From positions 68,092,782-68,156,781 of the forward strand of contig CP141140.1 in assembly GCA_035235625.1 (NCBI GenBank): a stretch of 64,000 nt of DNA, written 5' to 3'. The position numbers and the translations under genes were made by a program. Source of the DNA: Saururus chinensis (Eukaryota; Streptophyta; Magnoliopsida; Piperales; Saururaceae). This document shows positions 9,543-21,739 of the stretch, in pieces; position 1 is the first letter of the stretch; each line of letters begins with the position of its first letter. Below the pieces are notes generated by a model. It worked only from the letters and a program-made list of their open reading frames with translations, was not told where the DNA came from and made no database searches.

Positions 9543-12189
9543 AAAACCACCGGAAATATGATAAATGATGACTTTTACCCATGCATCCATAGTTTAATAG
9601 TATGAAATGCCGATTTATATATGGATCGTTGTTAGTGCTCCAATGGCCTTGTAGGTTTAAGATTAATGATTGAATACCTGAAAAGTTTATGTAAATAGAA
9701 GCTGTTTCATGTTGCAATTGCCTAATGACAAGAAGATGAGATAGCTCGAAATGAAAGGCCCCTCAAAATATATCTGGTTTGCTGGTTGTATTGGCGGTAC
9801 ATCTGGTAAAGACTAGAAGAAGACAGTAAGAACGAAATAATGATTGCAATGGATCGAAGTCTTAAGAGACGAGGCATCTGCATCTTTTAACCAGGAGTAT
9901 TTGTCTTCACAGGAAACTGACATGGACCACATAGAGTCATAAAGTAGCTCTGGAGTGCACTTCTACCGTCCCGGGAAAACTGTTGTCAAAAGAACAAAAC
10001 AGTAGTATGCAGTGCTGATGAGATCAATACATTAGCAAACACTGTAGAAGATTTAATAGTGATTATTCTTTTAAAACAAGTCAGGAACAAATAATTAGAT
10101 ATTCTTCACTCCAAGAAGATTGCCAATTATCATCAGATTTCAAAGTAATTTTTGGTTAGAAGAAAACGCCTGGGTCGATCATCTTAGGCCTCGCATGAGG
10201 AACAGAAAGAAAAATGTAGCCAAAGACAACTTGCCAACCTCATTTGGGGAAATCCTTCTTAAAGGTATAGAAAATGCATCTTCGATTGTCATCTGCCAAA
10301 AGAAGTCGGCAAGTCATCCTTGGCTGCACTATGCTTTCTGTGTCACATGAGAGGCCATCGATGCATGGTGGACAGGGAATATTGGGGCTTCCAATCAACA
10401 GCAAACATGAGAGAAAATGTAGAGCACCTAATAGAGAAGGGGGGAAAAGTGAAAGCTTTATTGTGAAACCAAAAAAGTGGAAATGGAGGCAACGCACAAA
10501 TGGTTCTACTTGGCTGGCCTTATATAGATAGGGTCTTAGTGCATATGAGTGATGAACTTGCGGAAATGCAACAATATTGCAGGAAACAGTGCACTGCTGG
10601 TATTGGTGCATTATCTTCAATCGAGGAGAGATGAGGACATCACCTAGAAAAATCTTGTGCTGGCCCGTTAGTATAGGGTAGCAAGAGATAAGGTCCCTTT
10701 CTTCTGACTCTCTTTCTATCCAAGCTTTGTACAGATAAGACTTCGGTAGAGAAATTTACCATAATTAGTGTGAAGTGGACTAAAACAACTATACAAGATG
10801 GAGACATATATGGAAGCGTATATGATCTTCAAGCGAAACCTTGAATTGGTTCTAAAAGCCAAAGACAGCTTACCAACCATTGTATCCGTTGGTACTTTTT
10901 TCATGACATAGTAACTATAAAAGAAAAAGAGATGACAGACAATCAATGGGCGCGGCGCAGGGAAATTCTTTGAACCTTTTTAAAGTATCCCTAGAGTTTC
11001 TCCAAAGGACACAATGGAGAGAAAAAAAAAGAAAATAAAATTCAAAAATGGGTGGAGAGAGATGGTTCCTTTATAATTTATGGGCGAAAAGCGGTGTCAC
11101 TGTTATTCTCCCAAGAAGCAATGTACATGGCAGGTTCGGTGTTAGAAGCAGTGGTAAGAAAGATCTTTTGGTTCAAATATATATTAGACCCAGAAGGCGA
11201 ATATATAGAATGAATAGATAAGATGGTGATGCAATGAAAGGAACAGATGGAGGGCTGCAGAGATAATGTTTAAATCTAGGGAAGAGAAGGACTCGTGAAT
11301 CTAGGACTGCTGCTAGGGGCATTGGGCACTTGCTTTGATACTATCAAATATGGCTTGATTCCTTCTTTACTCACAGCAGAAAGAAAGGATCATGCTCCTT
11401 GGTTTTGCCCATAAAGGAAAATAGGATAAAAAGAGGTCCAGGATACATGGTATTTTTTTCATCTCACTGCTCCTTTCTTCAAAAGGAACATGTACATAGC
11501 AGGCCGATGACAACACGGGTAGGATTATGCTGTTTAGAGGTTTTAAAGGCCAGCAACTCTGATGGGGTAACAGCCCCTTATCTGCTCCTTATCTTTGAGT
11601 TGAGTGGATTGCAGTCTGTCCCATGCCATGCGTACTGCAGTACAGGCAGATGCCCACAAAACTACCTTGTTTTAGTCTTTCTGCAAATAGAAAATAAAAG
11701 ACAAAAGAAAAAGGATGGAGAGGCAACGGCAAGGACACAAGCAAGTAAGAGGTTAGGGCAGAAAAAGACACAACAAAAAGAAAAAGAAAGATAAAAGGGC
11801 AAGAATGTGGGGTTCGGCTGTGGACCTTGGTACCATAAAAATAAAAGGCCCGTTTTGTTTTTTTTTGGTCGGTAATAAAAAGGCTCTTTATGTTGTTGTT
11901 GGAATTTTGTTTTGCGAGAAAACATCATGCTATCCTTTGTTGATCGCAGCCCTTGGTTTAAGGATGGAGCTAAGAAAACATCGGGGGGAGGGGGAACAAT
12001 GATCCTAGTGTAAGCTAAGCATGAGAGCCCTTAATATTTAAGATCGATAGCGCATATACTAGCGTATGTTAGCGATAGTGATATTGACGCTAACGTACGT
12101 TAGTGTGTGTGTCATCGATCTCATAGATGAAAGGCTCCCTGCGTAACTTATACTAGGCTCATTGTAATGGGGAGTAGGAAAAACTCTTT
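9543..12189. other. Intergenic stretch, no gene recognised
   Basis: A stretch between the copia and Ty3 elements. Several ORFs of 60-131 codons occur on both strands, but none shows a family motif, paired splice signals or a repeat structure. A small hairpin lies at 12,056-12,103 (TAGCGTATGTTAGCG against CGCTAACGTACGTTA). I assign no function. Confidence 0.4.
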
Positions 12190-12515
12190 TGATAGGGACA
12201 TTTTTCTTAGACTTCCATATCTTGTTTGATTTCAAAGAAACATAAAAAGAATTTTAGAAGATTTAAAAGAGATTGGCATAAAAACCTATTTTTCTTAGAA
12301 ATCCATTCAACACCACTTACATCTTCTCTAGATGTCTTTGATACAGAAGTTGGTACCTAATTCTTTATTGACAACCACCTAGGATGGATAAATGTCCTCT
12401 AAAAACAATATTCCTTTGAGACTTGCATTATTTCAAATACACCACACAACACAATATTTACAAGAAGCCACAACATATTGCCTGTACTATACAACACTTA
12501 AGTTAGATTTTATCA
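12190..12515 (-). repeat. Ty3 3' LTR
   Basis: 326 bp. It aligns along its length with 33,633-33,954, sharing GATTTCAAAGAAACATAAA, CACTTACATCTTCT and CTGTACTATACAACACTTAA. Confidence 0.85.
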
Positions 12516-12527
12516 GCTCCTCCTTCC

Positions 12528-13690
12528 TTAGAGAGAGTCATTCTCCTCAAGGACAAAGTGTGGAAATTGCTCTTGAATATGGCAGACATCCTCCCAAGTA
12601 GCATCTGCGGGGTTGGTGTTCTGCCAGTGGATAAGTGCCTCCCGCTTTCCATTTTTGTTGCCATACTCTAGAACTACTTGTGGAGTCACATTTGATGCAG
12701 AGATATTTACAAGAGTTGGGGAAAGACATGGCTGCACAAATTTTTGAGGATCAAGTCTTTTCTTGAGTAAGGAAACATGAAATTACATAGGATGGATGCT
12801 ACACTCCGATGGAGGTTTCAACTTATAAGCAACAGGCCTAATTTTTTCAAGGATCTCAAGGGGGCCATATCTTGGAGAAAGTTTGGCAGGCTTAGAAGAG
12901 ATAACAGATGGTTGACGATGATATTGTAGCTTGAGATAAACTAGATCACCTTCTTGGAATTTAATTTCACGATGATGCTTATCATAAATTTGTTTCATCC
13001 TATTTTGGGCAATCTGAATTTGTGTTTTCAAGTGATTGAATACCTTGTCATGCTCAGCCAATTCCATGTCAACCGAAGCCACTCTTGCTGTTCTAGACAC
13101 ATGTAACAATAAATTTGGAGGCCCATGTATTGACTGAAATGGTGTCATTTTAATGGAAGAGTGCCAACTAGTATTGTAACAATACTCAGCCCAAGATAAG
13201 AACTTGATCCAATTTGAGGGCTTTGTGTCCACAAAGCATCGGTGATGCATCTCTATAGTCATGTTACCACTTCTGACTGTCAAATTGAAGGTGATAAACA
13301 ATACCATAGTTGAAGCTAGTTCCATTTAATTCAAAATTTTAATTCCAAAAAGAACACCAGATCTCTGTCACAGATAATGGATCTTGACATGCCGTGCAAT
13401 TTAAAAATGTGGTAAAAAAAATACTTGAGCCACACTTTTAGTAGCATAAGGGTGAATCAATGGCAAAAAATGAGCATATTTACTTAATTGATCAACCACT
13501 ATAAATATAACATATTTCCCTCCAGATTTAGGCCAGCCATAAATAAAATCAATTGAGATATCTTCCCATATTTGTTTTGGAATGGGTAACGGTTTCATGA
13601 GACCGGATGGCTGAAGAGTATCATATTCATGGCACAGACAAGTATCACAACTCTTGATAAAATTATTGACATCACCTTTCATTCCTATCC
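12528..13690 (-). pseudogene. Ty3 integrase and chromodomain remnant
   Basis: In gene order from right to left the minus strand shows a zinc-binding stretch (FIKSCDTCLCHEYDTL), an integrase core start (WEDISIDFIYGWPKSGGK, VIFIVVDQLSKYAHF), an integrase C-terminal region (FQEGDLVYLKLQYHRQPSV, KLSPRYGPLEILEKI) and a chromodomain (EALIHWQNTNPADATWEDV). The chromodomain places the element among the chromoviruses, where it steers integration to marked chromatin. Broken. Confidence 0.85.
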
Positions 13691-13917
13691 AATGAAATGC
13701 TTGCCGTAATCGGTGAAGAATATTTGAAATCCCTCATGAAAACTGTTATGAAATTGGCTTAGGATATGTGGAATTAAATCTGATGTTGCTGGTAGATGAA
13801 AGCATCCTTTGTAAAAATCAATCCATTCTTTAATTCCCAATGTGAATGTAGATTTTCCTGTGATGCTAGCACTTGCTTCTGATGGAGGTTAGGATCTTCC
13901 AAATTCAATTTTTGTAT

Positions 13918-14042
13918 GAGGTTTTGGTCAAAGTAGACTCCTACTTTAGTCAATTAACCATAATGTGAGTAACTATCCACTATTTACCAAAGTAGACTTA
14001 CTCTCATGGGAGCTTGCAAATGTGTCATGTAATTTAACATAT
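13918..14042 (+). repeat. MULE left terminal inverted repeat
   Basis: About 125 bp, matching the reverse complement of 30,851-30,978 with scattered substitutions. The word CCAAAGTAG, or its near complement, occurs three times, and the outermost 35 bp form a palindrome (GGTCAAAGTAG...CTACTTTAGTC). Confidence 0.9.
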
Positions 14043-15389
14043 ATACTCTAGATACTATAAACCTCACTAAACCCTTCCCCTGCTCAATCCCATTCGTTCC
14101 TCTCTCTGTGTCTGTCTTCTCGACTGCTCATCACCTCCTAGATCCCTCATCTCGCCATCACCGCCTTCACCACCTCCCGGAGGCCTCAAAAGAATCTTAG
14201 CACCTCTCCACCATTTCTCTTGTCGATACTCTACCATATGCTAGCCATCGGGCAAGGGTCACAGTGCACACTCTCTGCCCCCTCTCATGCTGTTGCTGTC
14301 AAGGTTGCAACCATAGAATTTTGTTGTGGACGTGGTAGGGTTTTGGAATTGGAGCAATTGTCATCCTAACCAACTTCTAGCTTGTTTGTCGTCCTAACCA
14401 TGCGTACTCTTTGTTCCCCTCTCGTGGCACTAGTAAGTTCTTGTGATCAGTAAAGGAAGCTTGATCTTGATATTTTGTCTCTTTATGGTTCTTCTTGTTG
14501 ATTCTTGATTTGCTTTTTGCTGGTGTTGCTCGGGTAGTGGTGCTTGTTTCCTGGATTAGGGCATCTGCATATTCAGTTAATCGATGTTGCATTTTTATTC
14601 TATCGTTGCACTATTATTTTTGTTGCTAATCAGTGATCCTATGGCTCTTGTTTCATCTTCTATGTTGAGCTTGATTTGAATGATGATATTTTTTTTGAAT
14701 AATGGATGAAAGGAAATTTGTGAACTGGATAACTATAAAACTGGAAAAGTGGAGATTTAAGAAGCTTAGATGACATAAATTATTTTCCTTTGCAAGGCCA
14801 TTTGCATGTTGCACATTTTAAAACCTAAAGTAAATTTTGTTGTTTCATGTTGTGAGACTCCTAGTTTTGTCCTATAACCAAAATGTGGGCAAGTTTCTTA
14901 GATTTACCTAACTGAACTTACCCATGTGAGAACTGAATCATATGTTTATTTGTTGTTTGTGGGTACTCACATTAGGTTGGGTGGGTGGTTTTGTAAATAA
15001 GGGCCAATGATTAGACTGGTAATTTATGATAGCTTATGGCTCTTGTTTCATCTCCTACGGAGGTAACATTTCTAAAAAGTTTGAGAACTAAAAATATGGA
15101 ACACTCGAAAACTATAAAATTGGATAACTATAAAACTGAAAATTTGGATAATTAAAAACTAGAAAACTAGATAATAAACAACTTATAATTTTGTGTATTG
15201 TATATTAAGAAAACCTCCTTGATTAGTGAGCAATAATTAGTTGTTTTAGGAATGGTTTCTCTTTTTCATATGTACTTGAACTAATAGGTAGATTTTACAT
15301 TTTCACTTATTTCTCTTTTGACTGATTTTAATTAGACATCTTTCTGCAACCTTAAATTATGTCACTGATTTTAATATGATATCTTTCTG
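14043..15389 (+). promoter_or_regulatory. MULE internal left region, likely promoter and leader of the protease gene
   Basis: Between the left terminal repeat and the first recognisable protease-gene coding sequence. It includes a C/T-rich stretch at 14,080-14,330 that resembles a plant 5' leader, and two clusters of the ACTGGAAAACT-like short motif (14,716-14,750 and 15,090-15,185). I could not identify a TATA box or an exon here with confidence. Confidence 0.4.
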
Positions 15390-16455
15390 TAGGAAATGTT
15401 AAAGGTGGTAGCAAAAAAAAAGAGCACTTCGACAAGCACAAAGGTCAAAAAAGGTTATTTGAGAAAATACATTTTGGGAAATATATGCAGTGTGAAATTA
15501 CTCGAAACATGTTCCCTGCCCAGGCCTTCCACCATTTGCTAAGGAGGCATAAGGGGACTTCCTATTCAAAGTTAGTTAGAGACTTAGCATCAAGTTGTCT
15601 CCAAAGGAATTCTGCATGGTCACTGGACTTTGATTTGTTGACTCGACCCGTCCTCTTCCAATAGTTCCCAAATTTCTAAAGAAAGGAAACCTCCTACTGT
15701 GAATATTGGGAGGTCCAAGTTGTTAATAATGAAGGAGGAACTGCTTCAAAAGATTAAAGTATGTCAAAATGATAAGGATGCCATCAAGTTGGCAGTCACT
15801 ACAACAAAACTGGGTATTAGCGATGCTTATGTAAGCGTCGCAATATTATTCGTCACTAAAAAGTGCTAATAACGACATATAACAAACCATCTCAAAAAAT
15901 ACAAATATTAGTGACGCATAATATGAAGCGTCGCTAATAATAATATATTAGCGACGCATAACATTAAACGTCGCTAATACATAATATTTTAGCGACGCTT
16001 GAATTTATGCGTCGTTATTACTTACGTTATTAGCGACGCGTTTATAAGCGTCACTAAAAGATATATATTTAAATTTTTTTAAATAAATTTTAACACTATT
16101 AATGACGTATGCTTACAAACGTCGCTACTAGTTTCAACAATAGCGACATTTAAAAATTAGCGTCGCTAATAATTCTCAATTTTAAAAAAAAATTAAAAAA
16201 TAAGAACTAATAGCGACTAGTATTAGCGACACATAGTCACTTGCCCACATTAATATAAAATACTAATAGCGACCTATTTTTATTAAAATTTTATTTTAAT
16301 TTTTTAAAAATTTTATTATTTTTTTATTTTTTAAAATAAAAAAATAATTAAAATAAAATACTAATAGTGACATATATAGTTATACGTCGCTATTAGTATT
16401 TTTATTTATTTTTTTATTTTTAAAATTAATTTTAAAAAATAAAAAATAATTAAAA

Positions 16456-19400
16456 ATTTAAAATTAGAGGAAAGATAGTGTGTAGGTGGATAGGAGAGAG
16501 AAGAGAGGGAAGAGAGAGGGGAGGGAAGAGAGAGGAGAGAGGGGAGAGAGAGGAGAGGGAGAGGGAGGAGAGAGAGGGTGGAGAGGGAGGAGAGAGAGGA
16601 TAGGGAGGAGAGAGGGGAGGGAACAGAGAGATAGAGGGGAGGGAAGAGAGAGGATAGGGAAGAGAGAGAGAGGGAGAGGAGAGGATAGGGAAGAGAGAGA
16701 TAGAGGAGAGGAGAGGATAGGGAAGAGAGAGAGAGAAGGGAGAGGGGGGAGGGAAAAGAGAGAGGGATTTTATTTTGTTGTTTTTTTATATTTTTTATAA
16801 ATTTTTGTATATTTTATATAAAAAAATTAATTTAAAATAAAATCCTAAGAGCAACGTATAGGATTATACATCTCTATTAGTATTTTATTTTAATTATTTT
16901 TATTTTTAAAATTAATTTTAAAATATAAAAAAATCTTAAAAAATTTTGAAATTAGAGGAGAGAGAGGGGAGGGGGAAGAGAGAGAGAGGGAGGAGGGGAG
17001 AGAGAATGAGAGAGAGAGAGGGGAGGGAGGAGAGAGGAGGGAGAGTGGAGAGGAGGGAGAGAGGAGGGGAGAGGGGAGGGAAGAGAGAGGGATTTTATTT
17101 TGTTGTTTTTTTATATTTTTTATAAATTTTTGTATGTTTTATATAAAAAAAATTAATTTAAAATAAAATCCTAAGAGCGACGTAGGATTATACGTCGCTA
17201 TTAGTATTTTAAATTAATTTTTTTTATTTTTAAAATTAATTTTAAAAAATAAAAAAAATTTAAAAAATTTTGAAATTAGAGGAGAGAGAGGGGAGGGAAG
17301 AGAGAGAGAGAGAGAGGAGAGTAGAGGGGGAGGGAAGAGAGAGAGAGGGAGGAGGGGAGAGAGAATGAGAGAGAGAGGGGAGGGAGGAGAGAGAAAGGGT
17401 GGAGAGAGAGGATAGGGAAGAAAGAGAGAGAGAGAGAGGAGAGGATAGGGGAGAGAGGATAGAGGAGAGGATAGGGGAGAGACAGAGGAGAGAGAGGATA
17501 GGGAAGAGAGAGAGAGAAGGGAGGATAGGAAAGAGAGAGAGAGAGAGGAGAGGATAGGAGAGAGAGAGAGAGAGTATTGGAAAGAGAGAGAGAGAGAGAA
17601 GGGAGAGAGGGAGGGAGAGGGGAAGGGAAGAGAGAGAGGGATTTTATTTTGTTGTTTTTTTAATTTTTTATATAAAAAAATTAATAAAAATTAAAATACT
17701 AATAGCGACGTATAGTATTATACGTCGCTATTAGTACACGTATTAGCGATATATATAATTATACGTCACTATTAGTATTTTAAATTAATTTTTTTATTTT
17801 TAAATTTAATTTTAAAAAATAAAAAAAATCTTAAAAAATTTTGAAATTAGAGGAGAGAGAGGGGGGAGGGAAGAGAGAGAGGGGAGGGAAGAGAGAGAGA
17901 GGAGAGGGAAGAGAGAGAGGAGAGGAGAGGGGGAGGGAAGAGAGAGAGAGGGAGGAGGGGAAGAGAATGAGAGAGAGAGAGGGGAGGGAGGAGAGAGGAG
18001 GGAGAGAGGAGAGGGAAGAGAGAGAGGGATTTTATTTTGTTATTTTTATAATTTTTTTATTTTTTATATAAAAAAATTAATAAAAAATAAAATACTAATA
18101 GCGGCGTATAGTATTATACGTCGCTATTAGTACACGTATTAGCGATATATAGAATTATACGTCGCTAATACATGTACTAATAGCGATGTATACGAATATA
18201 CGTCGTTATTAGTATTTTAAATTAATTTTTTTATTTTTAAAATTAATTGTAAAAAATAAAAAAATCTTAAAGAATTTTGAAATTAGAGGAGAGAGAGGGG
18301 GAGGGAAGAGAGAGAGGGGAGGGAAGAGAGAGAGAGAGGAGAGGAGAGGGGGAGTGAAGAGAAAGGTAGGGAGGAGGGGAGAGGGAATGAGAGAGAGAGA
18401 GAGGGGAGGGAGGAGAGAGGAGCGAGAGACGAGAGGAGAGGGAGGAGGGAAGAGAGAGAGGGATTTTATTTTGTTGTTTTTTTATAAATTTTTGTATGTT
18501 GTATATAAAAAAATTAATTTAAAAAAAAATCCTAAGAGCGACGTATAGGATTATACATCGCTATTAGTATTTTAAATTATTTTTTTTATTTTTAAAATTA
18601 ATTTTAAAAAATAAAAAAAAATCTTAAAAAATTTTGAAATTAGAGGAGAGAGGGGGAGGGAAGAGAGAGAGAGGAGAGGAGAGGGGGTAGGGAAGAGAGA
18701 GAGAGAGAGGAGAGGATAGGGGAGAGAGAGAAGAGAGGATAGGGGAGAGAGAAGAGAGGATAGGGGAGAGACAGAGGAGAGAGAGGATAGGGAAGAGAGA
18801 GAGGGGAGGATAGGAAAGAGAGAGAGAGAGGAGAGGATAGGAGAGAGAGAGAGAGAGTATAGGAAAGAGAGAGAGAGAAGGGAGAGAGGGAGAGGGGGAG
18901 GGAAGAGAGAGAGGGATTTTATTTTGTTGTTTTTTTAATTTTTTATATAAAAAAATTAATAAAAATTAAAATACTAATAGCGACGTATAGTATTATACGT
19001 CGCTATTAGTACACGTATTAGCGATATATATAATTATACGTCACTATTAGTATTTTAAATTAATTTTTTTATTTTTAAATTTAATTTTAAAAAATAAAAA
19101 AAAATCTTAAAAAATTTTGAAATTAGAGGAGAGAGAGGGGGGAGGGAAGAGAGAGAGGGGAGGGAAGAGAGAGAGAGAGAGGGGAGGGAAGAGAGAGAGA
19201 GGAGAGCCAAGAGAGAGAGTGGAGAGGAGAGCGGAGGGAACAGAGAGAGAGGGAGGAGGGGAGAGAGAATGAGAGAGTGAGAGGGGAGGGAGGAGAGAGG
19301 AGGGAGAGAGGAGAGGGAAGAGAGAGAGGGATTTTATTTTGTTGTTTTTATAATTTTTTTATTTTTTATATAAAAAAATTAATAAAAAATAAAATACTAA

Positions 19401-20560
19401 TAGCGGCGTATAGTATTATACGTCACTATTAGTACACATATTAGCGATATATAGAATTATACGTCGCTAATACATGTACTAATAGCGATGTATACGAATA
19501 TACGTCGCTATTAGTATTTTAAATTAATTTTTTTATTTTTAAATTAATTTTTAAAAATAAAAAAATCTCAAAAAATTTTGAAATTAGAGGAGAGAGAGGG
19601 GCGAGGGAGGAGAGAGAGAGAGAGGAGAGGAGAGGGGGAGGGAAGAGAAAGGTAGGGAGGAGGGGAGAGAGAATAGAGAGAGAGAGGGGAGGGAGGAGAG
19701 AGGAGGGAGAGAGGAGAGGAGAGGGCGGAGGGAAGAGAGAGAGGGATTTTATTTTGTTATTTTTTTATATATTTTTGTTTGTTGTATATAAAAAAATTAA
19801 TTTAAAAAAAAATCCGAAGAGCGACGTATAGGATTATACATCACTATTAGTATTTTAAATTAATTTTTTTTATTTTTAAAATTAATTTTAAAAAATAAAA
19901 AAAATCTTAAAAAATTTTGAAATTAGAGGAGAGAGAGGGGGAGGGAAGAGAGAGAGAGGAGAGGAGAGGGGGTAGGGAAGAGAGAGAGAGAGGGAGGAGG
20001 GGAGAGAGAATGAGAGAGAGAGAGAGGAGGGAGAGAGGAGAGGAGGGAGAGAGGAGAGGAGAGGGGGAGGGAAGAGAGAGAGGGAGGAGAGAGAGAAGGA
20101 AGGAGTGAGAGAGAGGGAGGGAGGAGAGAGAGAGAGAAGGGAGAGACAGTGGGAGAGAGAGAATAGAGATAGGGAGGACAGAGAGGAGATAGGGAGATCG
20201 AGAGAGGAGAGGGTAGAGAGAGAGGGGAGAGAAGGGAGAGAGTGGGTAGAGAGAGAAAGGAGAGGGAGGGTAGAGAGAGAAGAGAGAGAGAAAGAGGGCG
20301 GAGAGGGTAGAGAGAGAGGGCAGAGAGGGGGAGGGAAGAGAGCGAGAAAGGAGAGTGGAGCGAAGAGAGAGAGAGGAGAGGGGAGGGAAGAGAGAGAGAG
20401 AGGCTAGGGAATAGAGAGAGAGAGAGACAGAGAGGAGAGGGGAGGGAAGAGAGAGAGAGGAGAGAGAGGGAGGGGAAGAGAGAGGGGAGAGGGAGGGTGA
20501 GAGGAGAGAGAGAGAGGAGGAGAGAGAGGAGGAGGGGAGAGAGGAGAGAGAAAGAAAAAG
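16456..20560. repeat. GA-rich tandem array with a three-unit higher-order repeat
   Basis: Each unit starts near TTTTGAAATTAGAGGAGAG, continues as GA-rich sequence, ends GAGGGATTTTATTTTGTT, and closes with an AT-rich spacer holding one to three palindromes (such as GCGACGTATA...TATACGTCGC). Unit starts lie near 16,456, 16,944, 17,271, 17,838, 18,279, 18,634, 19,120, 19,577 and 19,912. The lengths cycle short, long, medium (327/567/441, then 355/486/457), and matching units share their palindromes and GA variants. A block of about 1.3 kb was therefore duplicated as a whole (about 17,271-18,633 and 18,634-19,911). ORFs rich in Arg/Glu/Gly across it are by-products. Confidence 0.85.
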
Positions 20561-20929
20561 TTCAAAAATATTATTAGCGACGATCCGAAATGGACGTCGC
20601 TAATAGCACTTAAGTGGCGACGCTCATTCTTATGCGTTGCCACTAATATTATCTTTTTAAAAAGTTTTATGCTATGAGCGACGGTGGGAACAGATCGTTG
20701 CTAATAGAGCAGTATTAGCGACTTTTTATTCGGCTCGTCGCTAATACAATACTTATTAGCGATGCTTGTTTACGAGCGTTGCTAATAACTAAATTGTTTT
20801 TTAAAAAATATATCTTTTAGCGGCGCTTCAATTGAAGCGTCGCAAAAGCAAATAGCTGCGACGCGTAACAGCGTCGAAAATAAGCTTCTTTTAGCGACGC
20901 TTGGTTTGAAGCTTCGTTAAATTGATTAC

Positions 20930-21730
20930 CCCGGCAGAATTTTAGCCGGAGCGGGAAATTTCGCGCCGGTCGCGAAATTGCTGATTTCCGCCCATGCTCG
21001 TGTTGATTTTGATCTAAACGAAGGGATTTCCGCTTAGTCTCCCTCATCCCCTCTGCCTTCATCTCGACTTCCTCCTCTGTTCTGGTGCCAGAAATCAGGC
21101 GACTGCGGTCCCTCTTTCCCTCTTCGTTTCAATGGCCAATACTGGGACAACATCCAACCGCTCCTCCAGTTATGCTGCTGGTGGCTCCTCCACTTCGCCT
21201 TCTTCCCAACCTTAGCCAGTTCGCATAGGTTTCTTGAGGGCATATAACACCGACGTCGTATACAGCTTTTGTACATGTTGGCAAACAGGGTCATCCTTCC
21301 ACTCGACCTCAGAAATTTCTCCCCTTCTTCTTCCTCTTTTAGTTTCTTTTTTTAGCCTAAGCTTCGATCATGAAGAACTACATAGAAGATTTGGGATCTT
21401 AAGTACACCCGTAAATGAATTTTCCTTCTTGTTCTTCAATTTTGTTTTGAAAAATGGAACTGTGGATTAAGCGGGTCAATGTATTGAAAAGCATCTGAAG
21501 TATTGTTTCTTAATGTTCTTCTATTCTCGAATTTTCGATTAAGAGGATCAATGTTGGTTTTTTTCGCCGGAGGTGTCGAGAGGTTGAATGTCGTCTCCAC
21601 CCGCAGAAGCGGGACGCTCTTACCCGCGCCAGGAGCGGGCATGAATCGACCCGCATCGTGGGTCTACACTGACCTGCGATACGGGTCTACACTGATCAGT
21701 TTCCAAACCGGGTCAATAGACCCGGTTTGG
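20930..21730. other. Unique GC-richer segment in CACTA 2, possibly captured
   Basis: Flanked on both sides by palindrome arrays. An ATG at 21,132 opens a 27-codon frame (starting MANTGTTSNRSSSYAAGGSS) that ends in a stop; I do not recognise it. Near 21,595-21,730 are GGGTCTACACTGA repeats and the palindrome AACCGGGTCAATAGACCCGGTT. It could be a captured host fragment or the remains of the element's own 5' gene region. Confidence 0.45.
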
Positions 21731-21739
21731 TTTTTTTTT

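Noticed and set aside
9532-11928. Several 60-131-codon frames on both strands
   Set aside because: No recognisable domain, no paired splice sites and no repeat context; not enough to call a gene.
16456-20560. Centromeric or other satellite array
   Set aside because: The array is bounded by CACTA subterminal palindromes within one element with perfect target duplications.
16486-20643. Arg/Glu/Gly-rich frames in the GA array
   Set aside because: By-products of purine-only sequence that lacks stops; no start context or conservation.
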